A program made the translations under genes and the position numbers. Of a stretch of 64,000 nucleotides of DNA, positions 48,573 to 59,800 are shown piece by piece (the stretch's first letter is position 1; the number at the start of each line of letters is the position of its first letter). This DNA is from Plasmopara viticola (Eukaryota > Oomycota > Peronosporomycetes > Peronosporales > Peronosporaceae), in the NCBI GenBank assembly GCA_001695595.3, contig MBPM02000024.1, forward strand, positions 744,001-808,000. The letters run 5' to 3'. The notes under the pieces were generated by a model, which saw only the letters and a program-made list of their open reading frames with translations, was not told the origin of the DNA and did no database searches.

Positions 48573-50295
48573 TAAGGCCCTTATCCTGAACTGCTCCAAA
48601 GGACGACGTACGAGAAAGGAGCAAAATCCGAATAGAGAAAGGGTGCGTGTGGGAACGATCAAGGCAACTGGTTGTTTATTTGCCGCAATCATACGGCTAG
48701 ACGGCGGACTTTGGCAAATGGAAGTGGACAACGGAGAGCACAACCGTGAACCATTTGTGCACGTTTCAGCGCATCCACAAGGAAGACGATTGACGGAAGA
48801 GCAAAATGCAGCAGTTTTGACTCTGGGCGCGCCGGGGTGACTCCTGGGCGCATCATCACCTCGCTGCGCCAAAATGATGGCATTATTCCGACTGCACAGG
48901 ACGTTTACAATCTTTGCATAGCGGAGCGGAATAGGTTGTTAGCAGGGCGGACACCTCTGACCGCTTTGCTCGATAATCTCGCAAGCGAGACTCTGTATTT
49001 CACACAGCATGATGTGGACCAGAAGCTCACGCATTTACTTATTATCTCAACGTCGGCAAAAGAAATATGCCAACATTATAGTGCCAACCACGTATAGATC
49101 GTAGACGCAACTTACAAAACGAACAAGTATGGCTTCCCCCTGCTTCACATTATCGGCATTACGGCAACGAACAATACCTTTACGTTTGCGCATTGCTTTA
49201 TGAAAAGTGAGCACAGGGCTGATTACGTGTGGGCGCTATCCCATATCGCCGATGTATTCCAGCAATTTGGCGTGAGAGCCACCGGCACCTTTTTGACGGA
49301 CAGGGAACTTGCTTTGATGAATGCCTTGGAAAGGGTTTTACCAATTGTCGTTTGGTTACTTTGCCGATGGCATAATAGTAAGAATATTCTAGCAAGAAGG
49401 CATAAGAGGAATTTTCAAGGCAATAGCATCGCCTTGTCCGTCAAGAAGCCATTGCTGGCTACGAAGATCAACTTGCAGCGATGCAGCAGGAAGTCTCAAA
49501 TTATCCTCAAGTCATGCGTTACGTCGAGGAAATCTGGCTCGTCTGGAAGGTCCGATTTGTGTCGGCTTTCTTATATAACAAATCCCATTTCGGACATATA
49601 ACTACCAGCCGCGTAGAGAGTACCCACGCGGCTCTCAAATGATGGATTGCCAGCTCAACGGGAACTTTATTAACCGTTGATGTTGCAGTAAAGCTAGCCT
49701 GCGACAATCAGCTTGCTGGAATCATCCAAAAGCATGCCAAGCAGAGGGCTGTCGCGGATATGCAGTTCGGTCCGCTATTTTCCCGAGTATTGGGAAAATT
49801 TCCGAGGAATCCCTCCGTCGGACGCATCGAGAGTACACCCAGCGGTATATCGATGAGAATCGCGGTAATGAGCGTGTCGTTTGTGCTAAGTTGCTTACTT
49901 CGACAATGGGACATCCTTGCCGCCACGTTCTGCTTGGTTGCACAGAGCCACTTGCGGTTGACGTTCAACCTGCTATACTGGTAGAGGCTGCCAATATTCC
50001 GCCGAATATTGAAGACGCTTTAAACGAACTCAGGAATCAGTATGCAATTGCTGATAATCATAACAAGAGAGTGCTTCTCCATCATATTCTTGATGTTCCA
50101 ACAGTTACTCTGCAGGAGCCACTGCGTGTTCAAGCGCGCGGTAGACCATCCGGTTCTACCAGGCGTAATCCATCGCACTTTGAGCACGTGGAGAATGCAA
50201 AAAATGCTCCACCGCGACGAAGATGTCACAATTGCAATCAAGTAGGGCACAACTCTAGAACTTGCGCAAATCAAGGTCGCGCTCCCCCAGCCTGA
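48553..50295 (+). pseudogene. Mutator-like (MULE) transposase, recently inactivated
   Basis: The N-terminal part shows a FAR1/WRKY-GCM1-type DNA-binding region (TIKATGCLFAAIIRLDGGLW, then VDNGEHNREP). The DDE transposase core follows: VDATYKTNKYGFPLL (about 49101-49145, first Asp), FLTDRELALMNAL (about 49292-49330, second Asp), CRWHNSKNIL, and SRVESTHAALK (about 49608-49640, third acidic residue). After it come a SWIM-like CxxxxxHPCRH segment (about 49885-49940) and a CCHC zinc knuckle CHNCNQVGHNSRTC (about 50227-50268), ending at TGA 50293-50295. Defects: a frameshift near 48836, TAG at 49095-49097, a frameshift between about 49390 and 49450, TGA at about 49639, and a further frame change near 49800. 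Domains are otherwise well kept, so death was recent compared with the gypsy fossils. Terminal inverted repeats were not found. Confidence 0.82.
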
Positions 50296-50298
50296 TAA

Positions 50299-50926
50299 AA
50301 TTGAACCTTAATAAAAAAAATGTCGAAATACATACGTTTGAAGTGTTTAGATAAGTGTGGCGCACTACAGAAATGCTAAATCTGACCAATTGTTCAACGG
50401 AAGAGTGAAAATTGAAGAAAGAGTGAGTGAAAATTATAGTCTCCCAAAATAAAGTAAAATAGGTGTTTCAACAAAAGGCGAGCTTTCATTTTGGATGATA
50501 TTAAAATGGACACACGCCTCAATTATAGTGTTTATTTTAACGCATTCACATCGAACCAAATGGTGGTATAATAATGTCGATGTTGCACACGTCGATTTCC
50601 GATTATGACCACACTAGACGCTAAAATGAATCCGGCTTCCGTGCTCTCCCTTACAGCCGCATGCTAGGTTTAGTGTATGACCCATCACCAGTGCAGTCTG
50701 ACCCCACCGCATCTTCCTTGATCGCCTTTTTTGTCCGTATCAATAGTCACACTCTAAATTTACGACCATAGCGGCTTAGACGGCGTGGTAAACTAGCACT
50801 AAAAAAATCGTAGCGATAGAGAGGCCTAAAAAATGTTATTGACACGTCACATGGCACTATGTAGTCACTGGAACGAGGAAAAAAGGCATCAGTTAGATAA
50901 CGCCAATAAAGCTTCTCGTCATCCCA
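50299..50926. other. Region between MULE relic and KDEL receptor gene
   Basis: No coding sequence recognised. The right end of the MULE and the promoter of the KDEL receptor gene must lie here; I can place neither. Confidence 0.45.
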
Positions 50927-51719
50927 ATGAATCTGTTCCGCTTGGTGGGCGATATGGCTCATCTTGGTAGCTTTTTGGTACTGCTACTTAAGCTACTGGC
51001 CTCACGCTCTGCAAACGGTGTGTTCGCCTCCACCTTGACCCTTCATATTTAACTAAACAATAAATGTCTTGTGCATTGCTGCAGGCATCTCGCTCAAGTC
51101 ACAAGAACTTTTCTTCTTGGTTTTTGTGACGCGCTATGTTGATCTTTTCTTCCACTTTGTGAGCCTGTACAACACGCTCATGAAGCTTCTTTTTTTGCTT
51201 TTTTCGGGAGCCATCGTCTACGTCATCCGCTTTAAGGAACCTTTCCGCAGCACGTACGACAAGTCACACGACGCCTTTTTGCACCTCAAGTTTGCCGTTC
51301 TACCATGTGCGCTACTGGCGTTGATCTTTAATGAGCAGTTCGAGGTCATCGAGATTTTGTGGACTTTTTCAATTTACCTCGAGGCCGTCGCCATCATTCC
51401 GCAGCTCATTCTTCTGCAGCGTCACGGAGAGGTGGAGAATCTTACTAGCAACTATGTCGTGCTTCTTGGAGCCTATCGAGGATGTTACGTACTTAATTGG
51501 ATCTATCGTGCCGCTACGGAGACGTCTTATCACTTTATTTGGCTGATGTTTATTGCTGGGATGGTGCAGACGGCGCTCTACGTCGACTTTTTTTACTACT
51601 ATGCCAGCAGGTACGCTACCGGTGTACTCGGTGTTTTAGTGTAAACACAAAGCTGATTTTGTGCTTGTGCGTGCTTGTTTAGCAAATATTATGGCAAAAA
51701 GATGACGCTGCCCTCTTAA
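50927..51719 (+). CDS. ERD2: ER lumen protein-retaining receptor (KDEL/HDEL receptor), 217 aa, three exons
   Basis: The protein binds K/HDEL tails of escaped ER proteins in the Golgi and returns them to the ER in COPI vesicles. Exons: 50927-51017, 51085-51610, 51683-51719; introns 67 and 72 nt, GT-AG, frame kept. The first exon supplies the conserved start MNLFRLVGDMAHL, missing from the unspliced ORF. The second begins GISLKSQELFFLVFVTRY-like, with YVDLF and YNTLMK, and continues through the seven-helix core (for example WTFSIYLEAVAIIPQL, LGAYRGCYVLNWIYR). The third supplies the cytosolic tail KYYGKKMTLPS, matching the lysine-containing retrieval tail (K-GKKL-LP). The length of 217 is close to the usual 212. 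Reading past the second splice donor would give a false end (GVLGVLV). The gene converges with the DRTGG gene (stop codons about 260 bp apart). Confidence 0.95.
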
Positions 51720-51980
51720 GTTGCTATTGCTGCTGTGGTATGAGAGTCTTGAACTCATACAAAAGACGAACCCCACTTTTGAGCAAAATTCAAGCAAATT
51801 GCAGTTTATGATCTGCCTTTGCAATTCCCATTGAAAATGTGTGACTCGCACCTTGTGAGAGATCAGCATTAGAGAATAATCAAAGCGGTGTAGCGCAGTC
51901 CATTGACTCCTTAAATTTTTCATTTACAAAGTTCGCGTATTCACTTTTAGTATCAACTTTAACTCTGGCCGTTGCTAAGC

Positions 51981-53451
51981 TTATTTAGCTTCTAGTCCTT
52001 CAAGAAAGCTGAAATTGCAGTGCTGAGATACATGCTCCGCTGCCAAATCTATCCGCTCAACGTCTTCACGACGAATCTTGGCCGTGAACTGGGCGACGCG
52101 AGCCGTAATGGTGTAGCTATCTGCCTTGTCGGGCGAGACGTAGATACACGGAATGTTGTCTGCATCAAGCCGTTGTGCAAGCTCAGCACTCGGCGAATTC
52201 CAACCAGTAAGAATAAGACCGGACTTGAGATTTTGTCCGTATGATGTGGACGCTTTCTGGTTGCCAATAATGGCATCGATCACGTCTTGACGGCCGCTAT
52301 GCTGTTGACAGCAACATGTAGCATAAAAAACCGCAAACAAGCAAAAGTTAAAAATGTCTGACCGTGATGACGAGCTGATTGGGAATCGCCTTAAAAAGAT
52401 TTTTTTCGTCCACGGGAGCCAACGCTAGCCGTGTGCTACTAAAATAACGGAGACTAGCATCGGTGCCTGCAAATTAAAAAATATCAAGCTCTCGGAGGTG
52501 CTTTCACAATGAAGAAAGAGCTCGTACCAGCAATGAGATCTGAGTTCAGTAGTTTAGCGTAGTCCGCCATTGTTGGGCATGACAAATCTTTGAGACAAGG
52601 AATGCAGCCTATAAGTGGTATATCCCAACGTTTAAGCGCCCGTGAATAGTAATCCTGCAATTAAACAATGCATATCAAAATATGTAAAGCTAACTAACTT
52701 TTACAAGCGTTCACGTCAACAGACAAACGCACCTGAATCATGTCCATCTTCTTCGGATTGACCTTGTTTAAGACCACGCCTCGTAGCCGAACGTTGTTTT
52801 GCTTTAGCATCTCCCGATTCAAGGCCAGTTGGTCGAATGACGAGCCGAGCCCGCCAAGTGCCACACATACTGCATCGATGTCGAGCTCCGCTGTGACATT
52901 AAGCTCCGAAATGTGAGTCTAACAAGATTGGCCAAGTATAAATTGAGGAAAGTCCCCATTACCTGCAACCTGCGCGTTATTAAGCTCGCAAATAGACCCT
53001 ACGCCCGTGTGCCCAGTACCCTCACAGACAAGAAAGTCGCTCTGGTCGTACAAGTTCTTGTGCGCGACTCGAATGGAGCTCATGAGCTGCACCGATGTTA
53101 CTTTGCCGTCGATAAAGTCGCGGGTGAAGCCGTCAGGAAAGATGACAGGCGACATGTCCTTGTAAGATTGCACCAGTCCAAAATGCTCCTTAAACAAAAA
53201 TGCATCCTATATCCACCAGTTCCTAGCAATCAGATTCTCATTATGCAACAAATGTCATGGTAGCATCGTCACACCTTGTCTACGCGCAAGTCGCCGCCCA
53301 CCGGCACGTGCTGCTGTCCCACAGGTTTGCAATACGCGACTTGCTTGTTCGTGCCCTGAAACTTGGTCTGTAAAGTTTTCACGAGCCCGAGACTCAGCGT
53401 CGTCTTGCCTACGTGCTGGCCGGTCGACAAGATGAGGAGGTGCTTAGTCAT
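51981..53451 (-). CDS. P-loop/DRTGG protein (BioD-like, phosphotransacetylase N-terminal family), 376 aa, six exons
   Basis: Exons on the minus strand: 53451-53275, 53206-52963, 52890-52733, 52654-52528, 52466-52363, 52301-51981; introns 68, 72, 78, 61 and 61 nt, all GT-AG, total 377 codons. The N-terminal half is a BioD-like ATPase fold: P-loop STGQHVGKTT (residues 9-18), CKPVGQQ, EGTGHTGVGS, NNAQVA and LNKVNPKKM. The C-terminal half is a DRTGG domain (VITHSGRQDVID, then SGLILTGWNSP and a regulatory-like end). This is the N-terminal architecture of bacterial long phosphotransacetylases (COG0857) without the catalytic acetyltransferase domain; the role of the stand-alone form is not known to me. 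For intron 2 the nearest AG breaks frame; the AG at 52892-52891 restores it. Start chosen at the Met directly before the P-loop strand; an upstream in-frame Met would run into the divergent gene. Confidence 0.88.
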
Positions 53452-53524
53452 GGTCGGAATATGCGGCCACGCCTTTTCACCAAATGATTGATCCAAAATT
53501 ATTTTTTCAATTTGTCTAATAACG
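53452..53524. promoter_or_regulatory. Bidirectional 73-bp promoter region (DRTGG gene / SNM1 gene)
   Basis: Only 73 bp separate the two divergent start codons. On the plus strand CAATTTGTC (53508-53516) matches the oomycete flanking-promoter element CAWTTTNYY. On the minus strand ATCATTTGG (about 53484-53492) resembles the TCATTY initiator. Motif matches this short are only suggestive. Confidence 0.4.
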
Positions 53525-55727
53525 ATGGAAATTTTGCATTGCATGGTGTGCTCTATCGACATGGCACGGTGGACAATTTCGGAACGAGAGACGCACGTGA
53601 ACACGTGCCTTGATGTAGTGGTGGCAGATCAACGCTCCAAATGCCCTTTAAGCAGCGAAAATCTTTCACATAGTGTCGAGCGCCAGCGCACACAGCACGT
53701 GAACCGCTGCCTTGACAGAATTAAGGCGATAGGCAACGACGTCCAGAGTAGCAGACGCAAGGATGAAGTGGCAGATACATTGCACATGTGTGATAGTGAA
53801 GAATGGGAGGCTGAGGCAAAGGAACTGCATAAGACGCAAGTGACGGAGCTGACACAGGTGGAAATCTTGGACAGCGACAGCGAGGGCAGATATGTGTGCA
53901 AAATTTGCGGTTTTGATATGGTGAAGTTCGACTTGATGCGTCGTATTCGCCATGTTAAGCGTTGCGGTGAAGTATTCGGTGTCCGACCTGAAGACGTAGC
54001 TGAAGTGGAGCAAACCGAGGCAATCGCAGCAAGGCTGGAGGAAAAGGCGGAAGTGCCGAATGCGTTCGATATTATGATGAATTCCTCAGAAAAGAAAGTA
54101 AGGAGACAGGCAATTAAAATTGGTAAGGCGAGAAAGTGTGGCATATTTGCGAGTTGCTTATTCTAGTGTATTATTATTGCTTGATGCTGTTGGTGCAGAG
54201 AGATCGAATGTTTTTGACGTACTTATGCGGGGCTCAAAGACCGCAGCAGTTCTCAACGCTCGTAAGCGTCCACTTCCTTTCAATTTTACTCGAAAAACTA
54301 TCCAAAGACGTCGACTTTTGTATCCCGACTTTAAGCGTATCCAGGGAACAAACCCGCCATTTATTGTGGATGGGTTTAATTACGCGTGTCCAGAAAACTC
54401 AAGCATTTATTTCTTGACTCACTTTCATTCCGACCACTATGGTGGTATTACCAAGGTAAATTTTGCAGCCAACTTTTATTTGAGAGTGCTTTGCTTATGT
54501 GCTCATTTCCTTGTCCCTTCAAGGACTTTAATTGCGGCATCATTTATTGCAACGAAATTACAGCAAAACTCGTCGTGCAAGAGCTTGGTGTTCAGAGCAA
54601 GTATGTTCATCCAGTTGGGATGAATATACCTGTGCTTGTTGCTGATGTGCAAGTAACATTCATGGACGCCAATCATTGCCCTGGCGCAGCTATTATCCTG
54701 TTTTGTCTAAAAGACGGTAAAACGTATCTGCACACGGGCGATTTTCGTTTTCAAAAGAAAATGCTGGACTACTATCCGCTCCAACCTTATATTCCTACCG
54801 GTAAAGAAACAATTGATAACAATGGCAACATTATTGGCCTTAAGCGTCTGGACGGAGTTTACCTCGATACCACGTATTGCAATCCAAAATACACGTTTCC
54901 GACCCAGCAAGTTGCAATCAACCATGCTCTTGAACTGATGGACAAGCATTTAAAGCAAGAAAAGGTGCTGTTTCTTGTTGGGTCGTACACAATCGGCAAA
55001 GAACGATTATTTATGGAAATCGCACGCAAGTTCCGGAAAAAGGTATGTGTGTCGAAAGCAAAGCTTAGAATAATAAAAACGTTTGGCTGGCCCGCAGAAG
55101 AAATGCAGCTTTTGACGACGGAGACCGCAGCGACCAAGTACGGTACACTTATCTTAAAATTATTCGTTTTGTTTACACCACTAACGTATCCGCGATGGCA
55201 GCGTACACGTCGTTCGTATGCAAGATCTCCAAATGGATAGCTTAAAATTGCTACTCGCGAAGCATCGACTTCGTTTTCATCGAATTGTGGCGTTTCGTCC
55301 CACAGGCTGGACATATAGTAGCAAGAATCAGCGATCAATATCTACTCGTTGCTTGGACCCTTCGGGCAAGATTTGCGTCTACGGCATCCCGTACAGCGAG
55401 CATTCAAGCTTTGCAGAGCTTAGCGACTTCATTCGAGTGGTGAATCCCGTTTCGATTATCCCGACGGTACATAAAAAATCCATTTAAGTCGAGCTGTCAC
55501 CTGACTTGAGTTTTGAATACTGGCGTTAGGTGAACTGCAGCAACAAGCGGAAGGCTACCAACCAAGTCAATACCTTACGCCAGGTTGCATTCCACAACAT
55601 ATCGGTGCTGTTCAAATTGCAGAAGCAAATTAAACAGCAGTTGAAAGGGCAGAAGCAAAAACAAAAACAGCATCAATTTAGTACGGAGCAAGGTGCTGCA
55701 CATACCGATAGCGATGACGCCCATTAA
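53525..55727 (+). CDS. SNM1/PSO2-type DNA crosslink-repair nuclease, 643 aa, five exons, three UBZ4-like fingers
   Basis: A nuclear 5' exonuclease of the metallo-beta-lactamase/beta-CASP family that trims DNA at interstrand crosslinks. Exons: 53525-54122, 54199-54455, 54524-55137, 55202-55466, 55530-55727; introns 76, 68, 64 and 63 nt, GT-AG, 644 codons in frame. The catalytic core is complete: HFHSDH (H274, H276, D278, H279), ANHCPG (H336), HTGDFR (D358), LDTTYCNP, VGSYTIGKE, AFRPTGWT and PYSEHSS (H557). The N-terminus holds three copies of C-x2-C-x14-H-x3-C: C6/C9/H24/C28, C40/S43/H58/C62 (second Cys replaced by Ser) and C125/C128/H143/C147. They resemble Rad18-type UBZ4 ubiquitin-binding fingers, of which human SNM1A has one. 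The C-terminal exon is Lys/Gln-rich. At the exon 3/4 junction the donor AA|GTACGG keeps frame. The family is certain; the exact paralogue (A rather than B) is inferred from length and fingers. Confidence 0.92.
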
Positions 55728-55969
55728 AAAAGTATTCCGATTCTTACGATGAGCAGTCGTACATGACTGTGCATGACTAGGTACACCATCGACAGGAGCC
55801 CTAGGAAACTATTTCACAGACGGGGAGATGTGCAGGAGCTATGACAGGAGTTTCTAGCCATGTCGCATTGATTAAATCGAACTGAGTATTTCTTGCTCAC
55901 TTCGCTTAAAAAGGTACAACTATTATTTTTGACGAGACAGGATTCTTTTTTACAATATATATATTTTAG

Positions 55970-56296
55970 TTTTCGGAAAAGATTGGGGTGACGCCCTCCT
56001 TCCGAGCGCGGGGGCTAAATGCTCGCGCGCTTCGGGCAGGTGCTCTCGGGCATCTGCAGGTCTCTAACGAGTCTCACCCTCGACGCGACGGTCTCCAGCA
56101 CTAGGGCGCCACCTGGGCTCTTACCAAGTCAGAACTACACGAAATAATTGAAGACCCTCACGGCCTCGGTGTTGGCTGCACTAGTCCACGGCATAGAGTG
56201 GTGTCCGCATACGTCGGGTCTCGTTCGGCGGGCAGCCATAGAGCCTAGCACGTGCATAACTTGGCAACGCGATAACGTAATATAATCCAATAATAC
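55970..56296 (+). mobile_element. SINE-like element, copy 3 (327 bp), with internal 51-bp inversion
   Basis: Starts TTTTCGGAAAAGATTGGGG and ends GATAACGTAATATAATCC plus a short A/T tail, as in copy 1. The flanking direct repeat is ATTTTAG (55963-55969 and 56297-56303), extendable to 9 bp with one mismatch. Bases 56183-56233 are the exact reverse complement of the corresponding 51 bases of copy 1, while both flanks stay collinear. Confidence 0.78.
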
Positions 56297-56572
56297 ATTT
56301 TAGCTATACCTCTTAGTCTTGATAAATGACTTAATTAGCTATCGCAGTTCATGCAGCGACTCTAAATTCCTGATTTAGAAGTCTTAATATGTATACCGGT
56401 GCAGAAATCGATAGGTGCCCCTAAAAAAAAGCGTAGCGGCCCCTAGCGTTACATAGGGATGAGCGTATACATCACTTTTTTTGGTTTGTTCGGTCATAGA
56501 TCAACAAAAGCGAAAAAGGTTGCAGCCGGCTGGAATTTAAAAAGTGCACAAAAATCCAAAGATGGTTACTTC

Positions 56573-56860
56573 TGTTGCTTATGGAATACCTCGTGCTGAA
56601 AATATGCCGCCTCGACCACCAGTACATGACCGGTAGGCTACCGGTATTGACACCAGTAGACGGTGCAACCAAGCGACAGTGACGTCATGGAAAGGCGCAT
56701 GAACAGGCGCACTCAAGATGACTGCGCCCGGATGGTGAGTCGTTCTGATTGGCTTAGATAAATCATTGGCTTAGATGTAGCATGTAGTTGCGAACTAAGA
56801 GCCTTATAAATATATTCACTTTGCATTTTGCCATCTTCAGCTCAAGTGGCCTTTTTTTAT
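56573..56860 (+). repeat. 5' LTR of the copia element
   Basis: Begins TGTTGCTTATGG. Contains the palindrome ACCGGTAGGCTACCGGT (56629-56645), a perfect CRE-type TGACGTCA (56680-56687) and a CCTTATAAATATA box (about 56801-56813). The last ten bases differ from the right LTR and lack the terminal CA, so the 3' boundary is approximate. Confidence 0.85.
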
Positions 56861-56866
56861 TAGGTA

Positions 56867-59800
56867 ATGAGCCCAAACCCCGCAGACTATGCCTTCTTCG
56901 CTCCCTCCTCTGACACCGCCTTCGCTGCCACCATGGACGCCACGCCGAGCCGAATTATCAAGTTCGACGGAACGAACTTCCATACGTGGAGGTTCAAGAT
57001 GCGAATGGTGTCGGAGGAGCGCAACCTCTGGGAAGTTGCGAGCGGGGAGATAAAGCTTGCAGCTGAGTAACCCGATGGACCAGTCGACCTTTAAGCGTAA
57101 GGCTCGAAAGGCGCTGGCGATAATCTGTCTTGCGATGGAGGACTCGCAGCTGCCGCTGGTTCGCTCGGCCAAGGATGCGTACGATGCGTGGTCAAGGTTG
57201 GAGGGACACTTCGAGAAGAGGAGCTTGGCGAATAAGCTCTTTCTTCGTCGCAGGTTGTTCACAACGATGATGGAGGATGGCGACGGTGTGCTCGAGCACA
57301 TCAACAAGCTCAAAACACTAGCTGAGCAGCTAGACGCGTTGGGCGCTCCGGTGAGTGAGGACGACCAGGTAATCACGCTTCTTGGAAGTCTGAGTGATTC
57401 GTATCAGTTCCTCATATCGGCGCTGCTGTCGCGTTCTGACACGCTGACATAGGAGCTTGTGACGTCGCGCCTATTGCATGAAGAGATGAAACGTAAAGAG
57501 CAGAGCGGCGACGGAGCTGTGTCTGGTCAAGCGTTTAAGTTACGAGACAACAAGCGCAAAGGACGACCGGTGAAGAAGACCGGGGCGTGCCACAATTGCG
57601 GCAAACAAGGGCATTGGATGGCAGAGTGCCCCCTGCGAGCGAGCAACAACTTTGAGAGACATCGTTCACAGCGTGCAAACTTTGCTAATGGGGACGACAG
57701 TGATGACTACTTGTTTTCGGTTGGCGATTGCGATAGCTCTGTCAAGTCGAGTGACATTTGGCTGGTCGACTCAGGAGCGACGCAGCACATGTCAAACCAA
57801 AAACGTTCATGAGGAAGTACAAGGTCTTCACTCCAGCGGACGTGCATCTAGCAGACAACGGTGTCGTGCAAGCAATCGGCAGTGGAGGCGTCGTTATGTC
57901 TATGAAGACATCGAATGGAGTGAAAAGGGAAGTGCTCATTAATGTGTGGCATATTCCGAAGTTATCTCGCAGTTTGTTTTCGGCTGGTCGGTTTACCAAA
58001 GACGTTGGTCCGGTAATGTTCGACAATGATGGATGCTTCGCGGAGACAAAGGGGGTGAAATGGAAAATTGGTGCTCGTGAAGGAAAAGGATTGTTCAAGC
58101 TTCATATGATTCCTGTTGCTCCTGAGAAAGTGTGTGTAGCCGAGCTGTCTGGCTGCGTGGGGGACACCAATTCGTACCTCTGGCACCTACGCCTTGGTCA
58201 TATTGGGTTCGAAGGGCTTGATGCAATTGTCAAAAAGAAACTTGCCACCGGTATTGCATTGACATCGGTGAGCAAGTGGGAGCTTTGTGATGGGTGTGCG
58301 CTGGGAAAACAAACTCGTGTGCGCTTTCAAATATCTTCGCTTGATCAATCTAAAGACATTCTTGAAGTTGTGCATAGTGACGTGTGCGGTCCAATGCAAA
58401 CGTCAACGTTCAGTGGAAAGCGCTATTTCGTTACGTTCATCGATGACAAGTCACGTTACTGCGTTATCTACTTAACCAAGTCCAAGTCTGAAATTGTAGA
58501 CAAGTTTGCCGAGTTTGTTGCCTTTGCTGAAAAGCAGACTGGCAAGCGAGTCAAGACTCTTCGAAGTGACAATGGAGGCGAGTACACGTCGGGTAAGATG
58601 ACCAAATTTTGCACGGATCGAGGAATCGTGCTCAAGTTTTCGCCACCGTATACTCCTCAGTTAAACGGAGTAGCTGAACGCATGGATCGAACATTGGTTG
58701 AGTGTGCAAGATGCATGTTAGAGCATGCTGGAATGTCCAAAGGCTATTGGGGTGAAGCAATAATGACCGCAACGTTTCTCCGTAATCGGTGTCCTACTCG
58801 TGCAGCTGGATTTAAGAAGTCACCACACGAGCTTTGGACAACGAAGAAACCGCTCTTGGCCAATCTCAAAGTGTTTGGATGTCATGCGTATGTCCACGTT
58901 CCGAAAGAGAAGCGTTTCAAACTTGACGCAAAAGCCATCTTATGTCGCTTTTTTGGGCTATTCAGAGCATACAAAGACATACCGGTTCGAAGAAATTTCG
59001 ACCGGGCGCATCCTAATGAGTCGCGATGCACAGTTCAAAGAGGACGTTTTCGACAAAAGAAGGCAGGACTATAACAAGATTGTTGAGCTGGTGGATGAAG
59101 AAAACGACAGTAGTACTGATGCCGACACAGAATCAAGCACCGAAAATGGCCGTGAAGAGTCAAAGATGGATGATGATCAGGTGCCAGAACGCGACGTTGA
59201 CTTCGAGTCCGGGGCTAAACGGCACACAAGGAATCAGTCGCTCGAAAAGATAATAGAAACTCCAAGATTCAAGCGACACGCGCCATGTTACCAGCGGTCG
59301 ACCCTTGAAGAAATGTCAGCCTCCGCAATAAGTGAAGAAAATGGAGGGTTTGAAGCAGCACACGTCATGTGTTCAGTGGGGGAAATGCCGACGACGTACA
59401 AGTCGGCAATGGAATCCGATGACGCGTGCAAGTGGAAGGAAGCTTGCGACTTCGAAATTGACTTCTTGATAAGGAATAAAACATGGGATACAGTTTCGCT
59501 GCCGAAGGGACGAAAAGTGATCGGTTGTCGCTGGGTTTTTCGCGTTAAAGAGAACCAAGATGGGGACATTGAGTGGTTTAAGGCACGGCTGGTTGCAAAA
59601 GGTTTCTCGCAGAAGTATGGTGTGGATTACGAGGAGACGTTTGCACCCGTAGCCAAGTTTATGTCAATTCGCATTGTGCTTAGCCTGGCTGCCAAGTATG
59701 ATCTCAAGCTTCACCAAATGGACGTCAAAACTGCGTTTCTAAATGGTACTCTGGATGAAGACATTTATATGCAGCAACCGGATGGATATGCTGACCCAAG

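Noticed and set aside
52919..52963. Splice acceptor at 52920-52919 for intron 2 of the DRTGG gene
   Set aside because: It would break the frame and give a 44-nt intron. The acceptor at 52892-52891 gives 72 nt, keeps frame and aligns the NNAQVA block with the family.
56837..57376. 179-codon minus-strand ORF, repeated at 61781-62320
   Set aside because: Antisense shadow of copia gag; present twice only because the element is.
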